Shown: positions 1-6,451, numbered from the stretch's first letter. The stretch: 6,451 nucleotides of DNA from JBHJGU01 sp050331475 (GCA_050331475.1 JBHJGU010000062.1:1-6451); one strand, 5' to 3'. Translations and numbers: made by a program. Notes: a model not told the origin generated them from the letters alone.

Positions 1-558
1 ATAACCATTCGATTGACCAAACGCCGTCCCGGTCTTCGTGTTAAGCGCGAGTTTTTGACCCTGCGTTAGACGCGCCTCCTCCATCACCTTATTGCCGTTG
101 GTCACCGTGACGCTTAGCAACCCCGGCTCGAACCCGACGGGACCCATTCCCGCGGCCTGACGCGCCATGAGTTCTGTAGCGATGCTGTCGCCCATATCGT
201 GGGCGAGTACATGCCCACCCTGGACACCCAAGGTCTTCCACAAACGAACGAGCCGGTCGGCCTGCTCAAATAAAGAATAGGTATAGACCAAAGGCTTGTC
301 GCTCAACCCGAAACCCAAATGGTCCACCAAAACGATTTGCGAGAACCGAGTTAAGGCGGTGTCGATAATTTTTCGAAACGAAAACGACGATTCAGGAAAG
401 CCGTGCAAAATCAATAAAGTGTCATTAGGCGGCGCGTCGGAAGCGCCAAAACGGCGGATGAATTGCTCATGTCCATCCAGCCCGGCCCGCGCGCCCGCCG
501 CGCTCCAGGCCAACAGAGCATCCGAGGTACAGGCACCTTGATCTTCGCCTTTATCCAT
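1..558 (-). CDS. Alpha/beta-hydrolase with Asp nucleophile, MEST-like (N-terminal part; C-terminus off the window)
   Basis: Reading the minus strand from the ATG at 558 gives 186 open codons to the window edge, so the gene is cut at its 3' end. The oxyanion-type turn HGFPESSF is at residues 52-59. The strand and turn VDHLGFGLSDKP follow at 78-89. The nucleophile elbow AHDMGDS is at 119-125, with Asp121 in the nucleophile position. An Asp there, rather than Ser, is the mark of haloalkane dehalogenases, epoxide hydrolases and the MEST/PEG1 group. The context SLFEQA (95-100), HDxGD and a later TNGN (153-156) resembles MEST more than classical dehalogenases. The cap domain and the catalytic acid and His lie outside the window. 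An AAGG stands 8 nt before the ATG, and a GTG immediately upstream is an alternative start. There is no signal peptide, so the enzyme is probably cytoplasmic. The substrate is unknown. Its base composition is visibly less GC-rich than that of the genes to the right. Confidence 0.85.
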   Translation of the reverse strand, partial: MDKGEDQGACTSDALLAWSAAGARAGLDGHEQFIRRFGASDAPPNDTLLILHGFPESSFSFRKIIDTALTRFSQIVLVDHLGFGLSDKPLVYTYSLFEQADRLVRLWKTLGVQGGHVLAHDMGDSIATELMARQAAGMGPVGFEPGLLSVTVTNGNKVMEEARLTQGQKLALNTKTGTAFGQSNGY

Positions 559-724
559 CACACTGGCCTTGCCCCTGAATAACGATCGTGTGATCGCCCT
601 CACGCCACCGCTTGAAAGTACGACCCTCGCTGGGATCACGGCCAGGAGCAACCCCTCCGATAAGCTGAAATTAATCGGCTCCTCAGACAGTAGACACACG
701 GGGAAATCATGTTGGTGCAAAACG
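559..724. promoter_or_regulatory. Divergent intergenic region between the hydrolase and GGDEF-EAL genes
   Basis: These 166 bp separate two genes read in opposite directions, so both promoters should lie here. I could not find a convincing -35/-10 pair for either gene. TTGAAA at 612-617 is the best -35 look-alike on the plus strand, but no good -10 follows at 16-18 nt. The region is open in the GGDEF-EAL frame back to a TTG at 569, but that extension has no domain character. Two short inverted repeats are present: CGATC-N4-GATCG at 583-596 and the weaker CCGAT-N12-ATCGG at 657-678. Confidence 0.5.
583..596. repeat. Short inverted repeat CGATC-GTGT-GATCG, possible operator
   Basis: This is a perfect 5-bp dyad with a 4-nt spacer, 25 bp upstream of the hydrolase start codon and therefore within its likely promoter or leader. 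It could be a regulator half-site pair. It is short enough to occur by chance in GC-rich DNA that is rich in GATCG words, so the call is tentative. Confidence 0.25.
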
Positions 725-774
725 ATGTTCATAAATCACGCCGACAGCCTAGCGTCATCTCGCGGCGGAATTAA
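709..774 (+). other. Possible 21-codon upstream ORF overlapping the GGDEF-EAL start
   Basis: An ATG at 709, preceded by GGGGAAA with about 5 nt spacing, opens a 21-residue reading frame (beginning MLVQNDVHKSRR) that stops with TAA at 772-774. It overlaps the first 50 nt of the GGDEF-EAL gene in another frame. Its ribosome binding site looks better than the one before ATG 725. It may be a leader peptide, a chance frame, or a sign that translation of the main gene is coupled or its start misplaced. The peptide has no recognisable character. Confidence 0.2.
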
Positions 775-2647
775 CTGGGACCGGCGGGTCGCACGATTGG
801 TCTGCGACATCGCTCAATTATCGGTCTTATTTTTATTCTTGGTGCTTTACCACTTAGCGCCGCGACCGGTCGACGCTCCTGAAGGCTGGCGCGCCGGTTT
901 AACGGCGATGATTCTGTATGGCTTTGTCGCGGTGACGGCCGCACGGCTGGTGCAAAACTGGAAAACGTCAACCCCGGGATGGACGTTTTACGTCTGGACT
1001 GCATTAGATTTTCTAGCGCTTGGCGCGTTATTGTTCTCTTACCATATCTCGTATTCTTCAGAGCCGGGCCTTTACTTAAAGGCGACGACAGCGGACATGA
1101 TTTTCGTCCTGCTAGCCATGCGTGTCGTCTTGCTGGATCTCCGGCTGATCGTGTTCGCTGGCTTCGCCGCGGGGCTCACATGGGCGGGGCTCACCGTCTA
1201 TGCGGTGCTTGGCGCCGACGAAAGCGGGCTGACACGGAGTTTCGTCGACTACATGACCTCAGAGCATGTCTTGATCGGCGCGCAGGTCGAGCGCTTAGGC
1301 GCGATCGGACTGGTGGCGGCGGCCTTGGCGCTGGCGATCCTTCAGACCCGGCGCGACGCGCTGACTGGGCTGGCCAATGGGGCTGGCCTTTACACACACC
1401 TCGACACCAGCCGCGCCGCCCGTCGCCCCGGCGCGGCGCTCTATCTGATTGAAGCGGACGCCTTGCCCGAGATTGTCGAGGCCTTTGGGGTGGAGACAGC
1501 GGACACAGTTTTGCGCGATCTGGCGCGGAGGATCCGGACCGCGGCCGGGCCGTCGGCGTTTTGCGCGCGAATTGAGGCGGGCGTTTTCGCAGTGGTGCTC
1601 CCCGCTTCCCCTTCAGACGACGATTGCGCGACAGTGGCGGACCATTTCGCCCAACTGGATGCTCCCTTTGAAGGCGGGCGCGCCGGCCGCGCCGCCCCGC
1701 GGCTGATGGTCGGGGCCGCGCAACGAGACGAACCGCTGGCGCCAGATGCGTGGGTTGCCCAGGCTCGCGCCGCATTAATCAACGCGCGCCGCACCGCCAA
1801 CGGCCGCATCGCCGTGTTCACGCCGAAGCTGGCGCGCGAGGCTTCCGAACGGGTGCGTCTGGAGGCGGCTCTGCGCGAAGCGGTGCGACGCAAAGAGTTC
1901 TACCTGCATTATCAGCCGATCGTCGACATGCATGACGGCGCGATTATCGCGGCGGAGGGGCATGTGATCTGGCGGCGGCCGGAGCACGGATTGGTCCGGC
2001 CCGAAGATTTTGTCCCGGTCGCTGAAGCCAGCGGGCTCGCGGGGGATATTAGCGTTTGGGCGGTGGCCCAAGCCGCGCGCGATCAAGCGGCGTGGCGCGC
2101 GGCTGGCGCGCCCAACGGGCTGGCCGTCAGCGTCAACGTATCCGCGGCTCATCTCAAAAACGACGCCAATTTTGAGGGCGCTGTGCGCCAGGCGATAACC
2201 GACGGCGCAACGCTCGAGTTAGAAATCAGCGAAGCCGCCTTTGCCGGGGCGGACGACGCGGCGCAAGCTGCCCTCAAGCGGCTGGCCGAGATGGGCGCCA
2301 GCCTCGCCATCGATGATTTTGGCGCCGGCGCGTCCGCCTTCGCGCGTCTGGCCGACAGCCCCTTTCAAGCGATGAAGATCGAAGCCGGTTTCACCGCGCG
2401 CTGTGAAGATGCGGGCGGGCGGGCCATGCTGAAGGCGTTTAACCAGCTGGCCCGCGGTTTGGGCGTGTCCGCGATCGTACAAGGCGTGGACACCGAGGAC
2501 CAGCGCGCCGCCCTGCTCGCGCTGGGGTTTCGCCACGGTCAAGGCCGGTTGTTCGCCCGACCTATGCCGCTGGAACGCTTCATCGCGCGGTATGCGGCGA
2601 CGGGCCTGCCGTTTTCGCCCCCCGCCGACGCCCGCGTCACCGGCTAA
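725..2647 (+). CDS. Membrane-anchored GGDEF-EAL protein with both catalytic sites degenerate
   Basis: The 640-residue product starts with about five or six hydrophobic segments (near residues 29-45, 57-76, 88-106, 123-137, 141-162 and 190-206). A GGDEF domain follows, opening with RRDALTGLAN (209-218), and then an EAL domain (about 379-625). The GGDEF signature reads EAGVF at 284-288, and the metal-binding Asp is Glu243, so cyclase activity is unlikely. In the EAL domain the signature is EGH (411-413). Asn471, Glu500, Asp530-Asp531, Lys551 and the late Gln606 are kept. The Glu of the AEGVE motif, which aligns by spacing with the general base Glu352 of RocR, is Gln586. Loss of c-di-GMP hydrolysis is therefore likely. 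The protein may bind nucleotide or act as a membrane scaffold; this is inference. I chose ATG 725 because the frame is open back to TTG 569 but the extra residues look non-coding; the Shine-Dalgarno sequence is weak. The gene stands alone, divergent from the hydrolase gene. Confidence 0.88.
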   Translation: MFINHADSLASSRGGINWDRRVARLVCDIAQLSVLFLFLVLYHLAPRPVDAPEGWRAGLTAMILYGFVAVTAARLVQNWKTSTPGWTFYVWTALDFLALGALLFSYHISYSSEPGLYLKATTADMIFVLLAMRVVLLDLRLIVFAGFAAGLTWAGLTVYAVLGADESGLTRSFVDYMTSEHVLIGAQVERLGAIGLVAAALALAILQTRRDALTGLANGAGLYTHLDTSRAARRPGAALYLIEADALPEIVEAFGVETADTVLRDLARRIRTAAGPSAFCARIEAGVFAVVLPASPSDDDCATVADHFAQLDAPFEGGRAGRAAPRLMVGAAQRDEPLAPDAWVAQARAALINARRTANGRIAVFTPKLAREASERVRLEAALREAVRRKEFYLHYQPIVDMHDGAIIAAEGHVIWRRPEHGLVRPEDFVPVAEASGLAGDISVWAVAQAARDQAAWRAAGAPNGLAVSVNVSAAHLKNDANFEGAVRQAITDGATLELEISEAAFAGADDAAQAALKRLAEMGASLAIDDFGAGASAFARLADSPFQAMKIEAGFTARCEDAGGRAMLKAFNQLARGLGVSAIVQGVDTEDQRAALLALGFRHGQGRLFARPMPLERFIARYAATGLPFSPPADARVTG

Positions 2648-2690
2648 GCGCGCCTGTCGCGGCGTCAGAGGGCCATGTCAGGCCCCACGG

Positions 2691-2723
2691 AAGGGCAAGG
2701 CCAGCGTCATGCTGGCCCCCTTT
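2691..2723 (+). terminator. GC-rich hairpin, probable terminator after the GGDEF-EAL gene
   Basis: A perfect 7-bp stem GGCCAGC/GCTGGCC (2699-2705 and 2711-2717) with a 5-nt loop is extended by AAGGG (2691-2695) pairing with CCCTT (2718-2722) across a CAA bulge. It begins 44 nt after the stop codon. Only three T residues follow, so it is a weak intrinsic terminator. It could also serve the minus-strand tRNA transcript, which reads through here in the opposite direction. A smaller stem GGGCC/GGCCC with a 6-nt loop precedes it at 2670-2685. Confidence 0.5.
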
Positions 2724-2784
2724 GGCTAGGGCGACCCCACCCCGACGCCCCCAAAAGTCATTTCAGTCGTGAGGCATTAGACGT

Positions 2785-2861
2785 TGGTGTCCCCGGCAGG
2801 ATTCGAACCTGCGGCCCTCAGATTAGGAATCTGATGCTCTATCCTGCTGAGCTACGGGGAC
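2785..2861 (-). tRNA. tRNA-Arg, anticodon CCU (decodes AGG)
   Basis: The minus strand folds into a complete cloverleaf. The acceptor stem is GTCCCCG (2855-2861) with CGGGGAC (2789-2795). The D arm is GCTC/GAGC. The anticodon stem is TCAGA/TCTGA with loop TTCCTAA, and the anticodon CCT lies at 2825-2827. The T arm is GCAGG/CCTGC around TTCGAAT. The discriminator is A at 2788, and the CCA end is encoded at 2785-2787. All stems are perfectly paired and there is no intron. The body is 74 nt without CCA. This isoacceptor reads the rare AGG codon. It is transcribed alone, against both flanking genes. Confidence 0.97.
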
Positions 2862-2869
2862 CTGAGCCA

Positions 2870-2898
2870 AAAATGCCCGACTTCGCCGCACGCGACAA
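2870..2898 (-). promoter_or_regulatory. Candidate promoter for the tRNA-Arg gene
   Basis: On the minus strand, TTGTCG (2893-2898) and CATTTT (2870-2875) are separated by 17 nt and lie just before the tRNA 5' end at 2861. Position and spacing fit a sigma-70 type promoter. Matches to consensus are only 4 of 6 and 3 of 6, so this is a weak assignment. Confidence 0.3.
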
Positions 2899-3011
2899 CT
2901 GCGGGGCGAACGAGCCTCCCCGGCCCTGCGCGGAATCGCGCGGGTGACGGATGCGGGCGCGCTCGCTTAATTCACCGCGTGCGGGGGCGGCTATCGCGCT
3001 TGACCCCGTTG

Positions 3012-3034
3012 ATTGGATAGGAACCGTTTCCAAT
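3012..3034 (+). promoter_or_regulatory. Inverted repeat enclosing the ribosome binding site and start of the adaptor gene
   Basis: ATTGGA (3012-3017) and TCCAAT (3029-3034) form a perfect 6-bp dyad with an 11-nt spacer. The spacer holds the Shine-Dalgarno AGGAA (3019-3023), which lies 9 nt before the ATG at 3033. The right arm covers the first two bases of the start codon. A nested GGAA-CCGT-TTCC (3020-3031) pairs the Shine-Dalgarno sequence itself. It could be a repressor operator or an RNA hairpin limiting translation; chance is also possible. Confidence 0.35.
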
Positions 3035-4226
3035 GCGGTTTGGCGTCGTCCGTTTCCGCTCCGCATGGCTGGCCTTATTGGCGGCCTTGGCGAGCTGTTC
3101 CCCGCCCGCCCCCCAAGCGCAGCCCGGCCCGGGACCCGGGCAAGGCCCGCCCCCGGGGGTGGGCGCCCAGCCCTTGGTCAAACGCGTCGCCGAATGGGAC
3201 GAATACACCGGCCGGTTCGCGGCCGTGGAACGGGTGGAGGTGCGCGCCCGGGTTAGCGGCTATCTGGACTCGGTAAATTTTGAAGACGGCCAAATCGTCG
3301 AAAAAGGCGATTTGCTGTTCGTCATCGACCAGCGCCCGTTTCAGGCGGCGCTCGACCAAGCCCGCGCCCAGCTCAGCGAAGCCGAAGCGCGGTTGCAATT
3401 GGCCAGCAATGACCGCGAGCGCGCCGAGCGCCTGCGCCAGAGCAACGCGATTTCCGAAGAAGAATACGACCAAAGGCTGCAGGCCGAACGCCAGGCCGAG
3501 GCCGCGCGCGAAGCCGGCCAGGCGCAAGTGCGCGCCGCGCGCCTGGATCTGGAGTTCACCCAAGTGCGTGCGCCGGTGACCGGCCGGATCAGCGATCATG
3601 CGGTCAGCGTCGGCAATCTGGTCAGCGGCGGGGCGGCGGAGTCGACCTTGCTGACCACCATCGTCTCGCTGGACCCGATCCATTTCGAGTTCACCGCCTC
3701 GGAGGCTGCATTCCTCAAATATTTGCGGCTGAATGACAGCGGCCGGCGGGTGAGTTCGCGCGATGTGGCCAATCCGGTGTTCGTTAAGCTGATCGATGAA
3801 GATGAATTCCGCCACGAGGGCCGGATGAATTTCGTCGACAATCAAATCGATCCCAACACCGGCACCATGCGCGGGCGCGCGGTGTTCGACAATCCGGATG
3901 GGTTTCTGACCCCGGGCGTGTTCGGCCGGCTGCGCTTGTTGGGTTCGGATCAGTACGACGCGATGCTGATCCCGGACTCCGCGATCTTGTCTGACCAGTC
4001 GCGGAAATTCGTCTGGGTCGTGGGGGCCGACAACACCGTCGCGTATCGGCCTTTGGAACTCGGCCCCGTTATTGAGGGCTTGCGGGTGGTGCGTGGCGGG
4101 CTCGCGCCCGACGAGCAGATCATCATTGAAGGCCTGCAACGCGCCCGGCCCGGCGCCCCGGTGACCCCGCAGCCGGGCAAGATAGAGCCCGGCGCGCCGG
4201 ATGTGGTCCGCCAAAGCGACACATGA
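3033..4226 (+). CDS. RND efflux periplasmic adaptor lipoprotein (membrane fusion protein, MexE/OqxA type)
   Basis: This 397-residue protein would link the inner-membrane pump to an outer-membrane channel. The N-terminus is a lipoprotein signal: RFRSAW, a hydrophobic run and the lipobox LASC with Cys22 as the lipidated residue. A Pro/Gly-rich linker follows (about 23-45). The first half of the lipoyl (barrel-sandwich) domain begins near residue 70 with VRARVSGYLDSVNF and includes GDLLFVIDQRPF. An Ala/Glu/Arg-rich alpha-helical hairpin spans about 105-170. The second lipoyl half (FTQVRAPVTGRIS, SVGNLVSGG) starts near 173. The beta-barrel contains FLKYLRLND and QIDPNTGTMRGRAVF, and the membrane-proximal domain follows. 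The VSGYLDSV and FLKYLRL motifs recall MexE and OqxA more than AcrA. The start is supported by AGGAA at 9 nt. The stop overlaps the pump gene by 4 nt (ATGA). Assignment to the family is firm; the substrate is unknown. Confidence 0.94.
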   Translation: MRFGVVRFRSAWLALLAALASCSPPAPQAQPGPGPGQGPPPGVGAQPLVKRVAEWDEYTGRFAAVERVEVRARVSGYLDSVNFEDGQIVEKGDLLFVIDQRPFQAALDQARAQLSEAEARLQLASNDRERAERLRQSNAISEEEYDQRLQAERQAEAAREAGQAQVRAARLDLEFTQVRAPVTGRISDHAVSVGNLVSGGAAESTLLTTIVSLDPIHFEFTASEAAFLKYLRLNDSGRRVSSRDVANPVFVKLIDEDEFRHEGRMNFVDNQIDPNTGTMRGRAVFDNPDGFLTPGVFGRLRLLGSDQYDAMLIPDSAILSDQSRKFVWVVGADNTVAYRPLELGPVIEGLRVVRGGLAPDEQIIIEGLQRARPGAPVTPQPGKIEPGAPDVVRQSDT

Positions 4227-6451
4227 AATTCTCTCACTTCTTCATCGATCGACCGATTTTCGCAACGGTGATGTCGCTGATCTTGGTGTTGATCGGCGCG
4301 ATCAGCTTTCTCAGCCTGCCGGTGACCCAGTATCCCGAGGTCGCCCCGCCGACGATCCAGGTCTCCGCCAGCTATCCTGGGGCGAACGCGGAAACGGTCG
4401 CGGAAACCGTCGCCACCCCGATCGAGCAAGAAATCAACGGTGTTCAGGGCATGCTCTACATGCTCTCCCAATCCACCAATGACGGGCGGATGAGCCTGAC
4501 CATCACCTTTGCTTTGGGTACGGATCTCGATGAGGCCCAGGTGCTGGTGCAGAACCGGGTCGCCATCGCGGAACCACGCCTGCCCCAAGAAGTGCGCCAG
4601 CTGGGGGTGGTGACTCAGAAGAACTCCCCCGACTTAATGATGGTCATCCATCTGAATTCGCCCGATGGAACCTACGATCAGTTATATATCTCCAACTACG
4701 CACTCCTCCAGATCCGGGATCGGTTAAGCCGGATCGACGGGGTAGGCGACACGATTATCTTTGGCGCGCGCGATTACTCCATGCGCGTTTGGCTCGACCC
4801 CGAACGCATGGCGTCGGTCGACCTGACCGCTGGCGATGTGGTGGGCGCGCTCCGGGCGCAGAATGTTCAGGTCGCCTCGGGCATTTTGAACCAAACACCC
4901 CAGCCCAGCCCGGGGGCGTTTGAAATCAATGTGCAAACCCTCGGCCGGCTGACCGAACCAGACCAATTCGCCGACATCATCGTTAAGACCGACCCCACGG
5001 GCCGGCTGACCCGGTTGCGCGACGTGGCCCGGGTGGAGCTGGGTGCGCAGGACTACCAGACCAACTCCTACCTGGATGACCGGGAAGCCGTGGCGATCGC
5101 GATTTTCCAACGTCCGGGTTCGAACGCGTTGCAAACGTCTGATGAGGTGCAGGCGTTGATCGCGGAACTCTCAGAAAGTTTTCCGCAAGGTTTGGCCTAC
5201 GAGATCGTTTATAATCCAACCAATTTCATCGAACAGTCGATTAACTCCGTCTACGAAACGATTTTCCAAGCGGCCGCGCTTGTGGTCCTGGTGATCTTCA
5301 TTTTCCTGCAAAGCTTACGCGCCTCGTTGATCCCGATTATCGCCATTCCGATTTCTTTGATCGGCACGTTTGCGGTCATGGCCGCGTTCGGGTTTTCGCT
5401 GAACAATCTAACCCTGTTCGGTCTGGTGTTAGCGATTGGGATCGTGGTGGATGACGCGATCGTGGTGGTCGAAAATCTCGAACGCAACCTAACCGGCGGC
5501 TTAGCGGTCAAGGATGCGGTGCGCAAAAGCATGGACGAGGTGGGCGGCGCGTTGATCGCCACCTCGCTGGTGCTGGTGGCTGTGTTTCTGCCCACCGCGT
5601 TTGTGGGCGGCATATCGGGGCAATTCTACAGCCAATTCGGGCTCACCATTGCGGTGGCCACCGTGTTGTCGACTGTGGTGTCGCTGACCCTGTCCCCGGC
5701 CATGTGCGCGGTGCTGATGAAACCGCCTCAGGAGGGCGCGCGCAAACAGCTCAAGCCGTGGGAGCGGCCGCTCAACCTGTTTTTCCGTGGCTTTAACGCC
5801 GGGTTTGACCGGCTCGCGGGGGGCTATCGTCGCGCCATCTCGAAAATCGTCCGGTTCAGCCTCATCATGGTGTTGCTCTATGCGGGCCTGTTGGGGCTCA
5901 CGGCGTGGCAGTTCCAGCGCACGCCTACTGGGTTTATTCCGGCCCAGGACCAGGGCTATTTCATCGTGTCGGTGCAGTTGCCGCCGGGCGCGTCGCTCGC
6001 GCGCACCGATGCGGTGGTCCAAGAGGCGAGCGAAATCATTCGCGGCGTTGAGGGCATTGCCCATGCGGTGTCGTTTGCGGGCTTTAGCGGGGCGACCTTC
6101 ACTAACGCCACCAATGCGGCCGCGATTTTCACGCCGATGACGCCGTTCGAAGACCGCCTGGCCGCCGGGATCACTTATGATCAAGTGTTAAACCAGCTCC
6201 GCGCCCGGCTCGCCGCCATACCCGAAGCCTTTATCGTGGTGATCTCGCCCCCGCCGGTGCGCGGCATCGGCAATGCGGGCGGGTTCCGGATGATGGTGCA
6301 AGACCGCTCCAGCCGCGGGGTGGACGTGTTACAGCAAGCCGCCTTCCAATTGGCCGGTCAAGCGAATGCCCAACCGGGACTGACCAGCGTTTTCACCTTC
6401 TTCGAAACCTCAACACCCCAGCTTTACGCGGATATCGACCGGACCAAAGCG
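4223..6451 (+). CDS. RND efflux transporter, HAE1 family, MexF/OqxB type (C-terminus off the window)
   Basis: The first 743 codons of a proton-driven inner-membrane drug exporter are present; family members run to about 1,040-1,060 residues. The start MKFSHFFIDRPIFATV and TM1 are typical. The periplasmic porter region contains LPVTQYPEVAPPTIQV, then FALGTDLDEAQVLVQNRV, and later QRPGSNALQTSDEV. TM2, TM3 and TM4 lie near 345-362, 369-388 and 395-415. TM4 carries the proton-relay pair Asp410-Asp411 in GIVVDDAIVVVEN, equivalent to AcrB Asp407/Asp408. The second porter half begins with TPTGFIPAQDQGYF. The stretch TFTNATNAAAIFTPM and the later GIGNAGGFRMMVQDR match MexF/OqxB patterns. The TM10 lysine partner of the Asp pair falls outside the window. 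The ATG overlaps the adaptor stop codon (ATGA) and lacks a strong Shine-Dalgarno, which points to translational coupling. No frameshift is seen. An outer-membrane channel gene may follow. Confidence 0.95.
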   Translation, partial: MKFSHFFIDRPIFATVMSLILVLIGAISFLSLPVTQYPEVAPPTIQVSASYPGANAETVAETVATPIEQEINGVQGMLYMLSQSTNDGRMSLTITFALGTDLDEAQVLVQNRVAIAEPRLPQEVRQLGVVTQKNSPDLMMVIHLNSPDGTYDQLYISNYALLQIRDRLSRIDGVGDTIIFGARDYSMRVWLDPERMASVDLTAGDVVGALRAQNVQVASGILNQTPQPSPGAFEINVQTLGRLTEPDQFADIIVKTDPTGRLTRLRDVARVELGAQDYQTNSYLDDREAVAIAIFQRPGSNALQTSDEVQALIAELSESFPQGLAYEIVYNPTNFIEQSINSVYETIFQAAALVVLVIFIFLQSLRASLIPIIAIPISLIGTFAVMAAFGFSLNNLTLFGLVLAIGIVVDDAIVVVENLERNLTGGLAVKDAVRKSMDEVGGALIATSLVLVAVFLPTAFVGGISGQFYSQFGLTIAVATVLSTVVSLTLSPAMCAVLMKPPQEGARKQLKPWERPLNLFFRGFNAGFDRLAGGYRRAISKIVRFSLIMVLLYAGLLGLTAWQFQRTPTGFIPAQDQGYFIVSVQLPPGASLARTDAVVQEASEIIRGVEGIAHAVSFAGFSGATFTNATNAAAIFTPMTPFEDRLAAGITYDQVLNQLRARLAAIPEAFIVVISPPPVRGIGNAGGFRMMVQDRSSRGVDVLQQAAFQLAGQANAQPGLTSVFTFFETSTPQLYADIDRTKA

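Noticed and set aside
296..541. 81-codon plus-strand ORF at the left end
   Set aside because: It is opposite the hydrolase reading frame, which has strong family motifs in the same span.
569..724. TTG-initiated N-terminal extension of the GGDEF-EAL gene by 52 codons
   Set aside because: The added residues have no domain or signal character and would occupy the divergent promoter region; ATG 725 leads directly into the membrane domain.
2928..2941. GCGCG-GAAT-CGCGC dyad upstream of the efflux operon
   Set aside because: It is made of simple CG alternation that is common in this DNA; there is no supporting context for an operator or terminator.
2675..2947. 90-codon plus-strand ORF containing GRIRTCGPQIRN
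   Set aside because: This is the translated antisense of the tRNA-Arg gene, a familiar spurious protein; the tRNA explains the sequence fully.
3000..3028. TTGACC as a -35 box for the efflux operon
   Set aside because: At 17 nt spacing the -10 position reads AACCGT, which is no match, and it would place the transcription start at or past the Shine-Dalgarno sequence.
3075..4214. 379-codon minus-strand ORF opposite the adaptor gene
   Set aside because: It is an antisense shadow in GC-rich coding DNA; the plus frame has clear family motifs throughout.
5501..6184. 227-codon minus-strand ORF, rich in Arg and His
   Set aside because: It is a shadow of the RND transporter frame, with composition typical of antisense reading of GC-rich genes.

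Overview
The window is GC-rich chromosomal DNA from a Gram-negative bacterium, most likely an alphaproteobacterium. This is inference. It rests on the GC-rich, GCG/CGC-heavy codons, a tripartite RND efflux operon, a c-di-GMP-type membrane protein, and a membrane sensor region that resembles one I associate with alphaproteobacterial cyclases. No gene in the window fixes the genus.

The layout from left to right has four parts. (1) Positions 1-558, minus strand: the N-terminal 186 codons of an alpha/beta-hydrolase with an Asp nucleophile. It is closest in motifs to the MEST/haloalkane dehalogenase/epoxide hydrolase group, and its C-terminus lies beyond the left edge. (2) Positions 559-724: a divergent intergenic region, followed by a plus-strand gene (725-2647) for a 640-residue membrane protein. 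That protein has an N-terminal multi-pass sensor, a GGDEF domain whose signature is lost, and an EAL domain missing several key residues. A GC-rich hairpin lies 44 nt past its stop. (3) Positions 2785-2861, minus strand: a complete tRNA-Arg(CCU) with encoded CCA. (4) From 3033 to the right edge, plus strand: an efflux operon with a periplasmic lipoprotein adaptor (MexE/OqxA type). It overlaps by an ATGA junction with an inner-membrane RND transporter (MexF/OqxB type), which runs off the window after 743 codons.

The two efflux genes are cotranscribed and translationally coupled. Their products would form the adaptor and pump of a drug/solvent export complex, and an outer-membrane channel gene, if linked, would lie beyond the right edge. 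The hydrolase and the GGDEF-EAL gene are divergent and share a 166-bp control region, but nothing in the sequence ties their functions together. No regulator of the pump lies in the window.

I see no phage, IS, CRISPR or toxin-antitoxin content. The most distinctive item is the doubly degenerate GGDEF-EAL protein with a cyclase-like sensor. The rest is ordinary, apart from a 23-nt inverted repeat over the adaptor gene's ribosome binding site and start codon.
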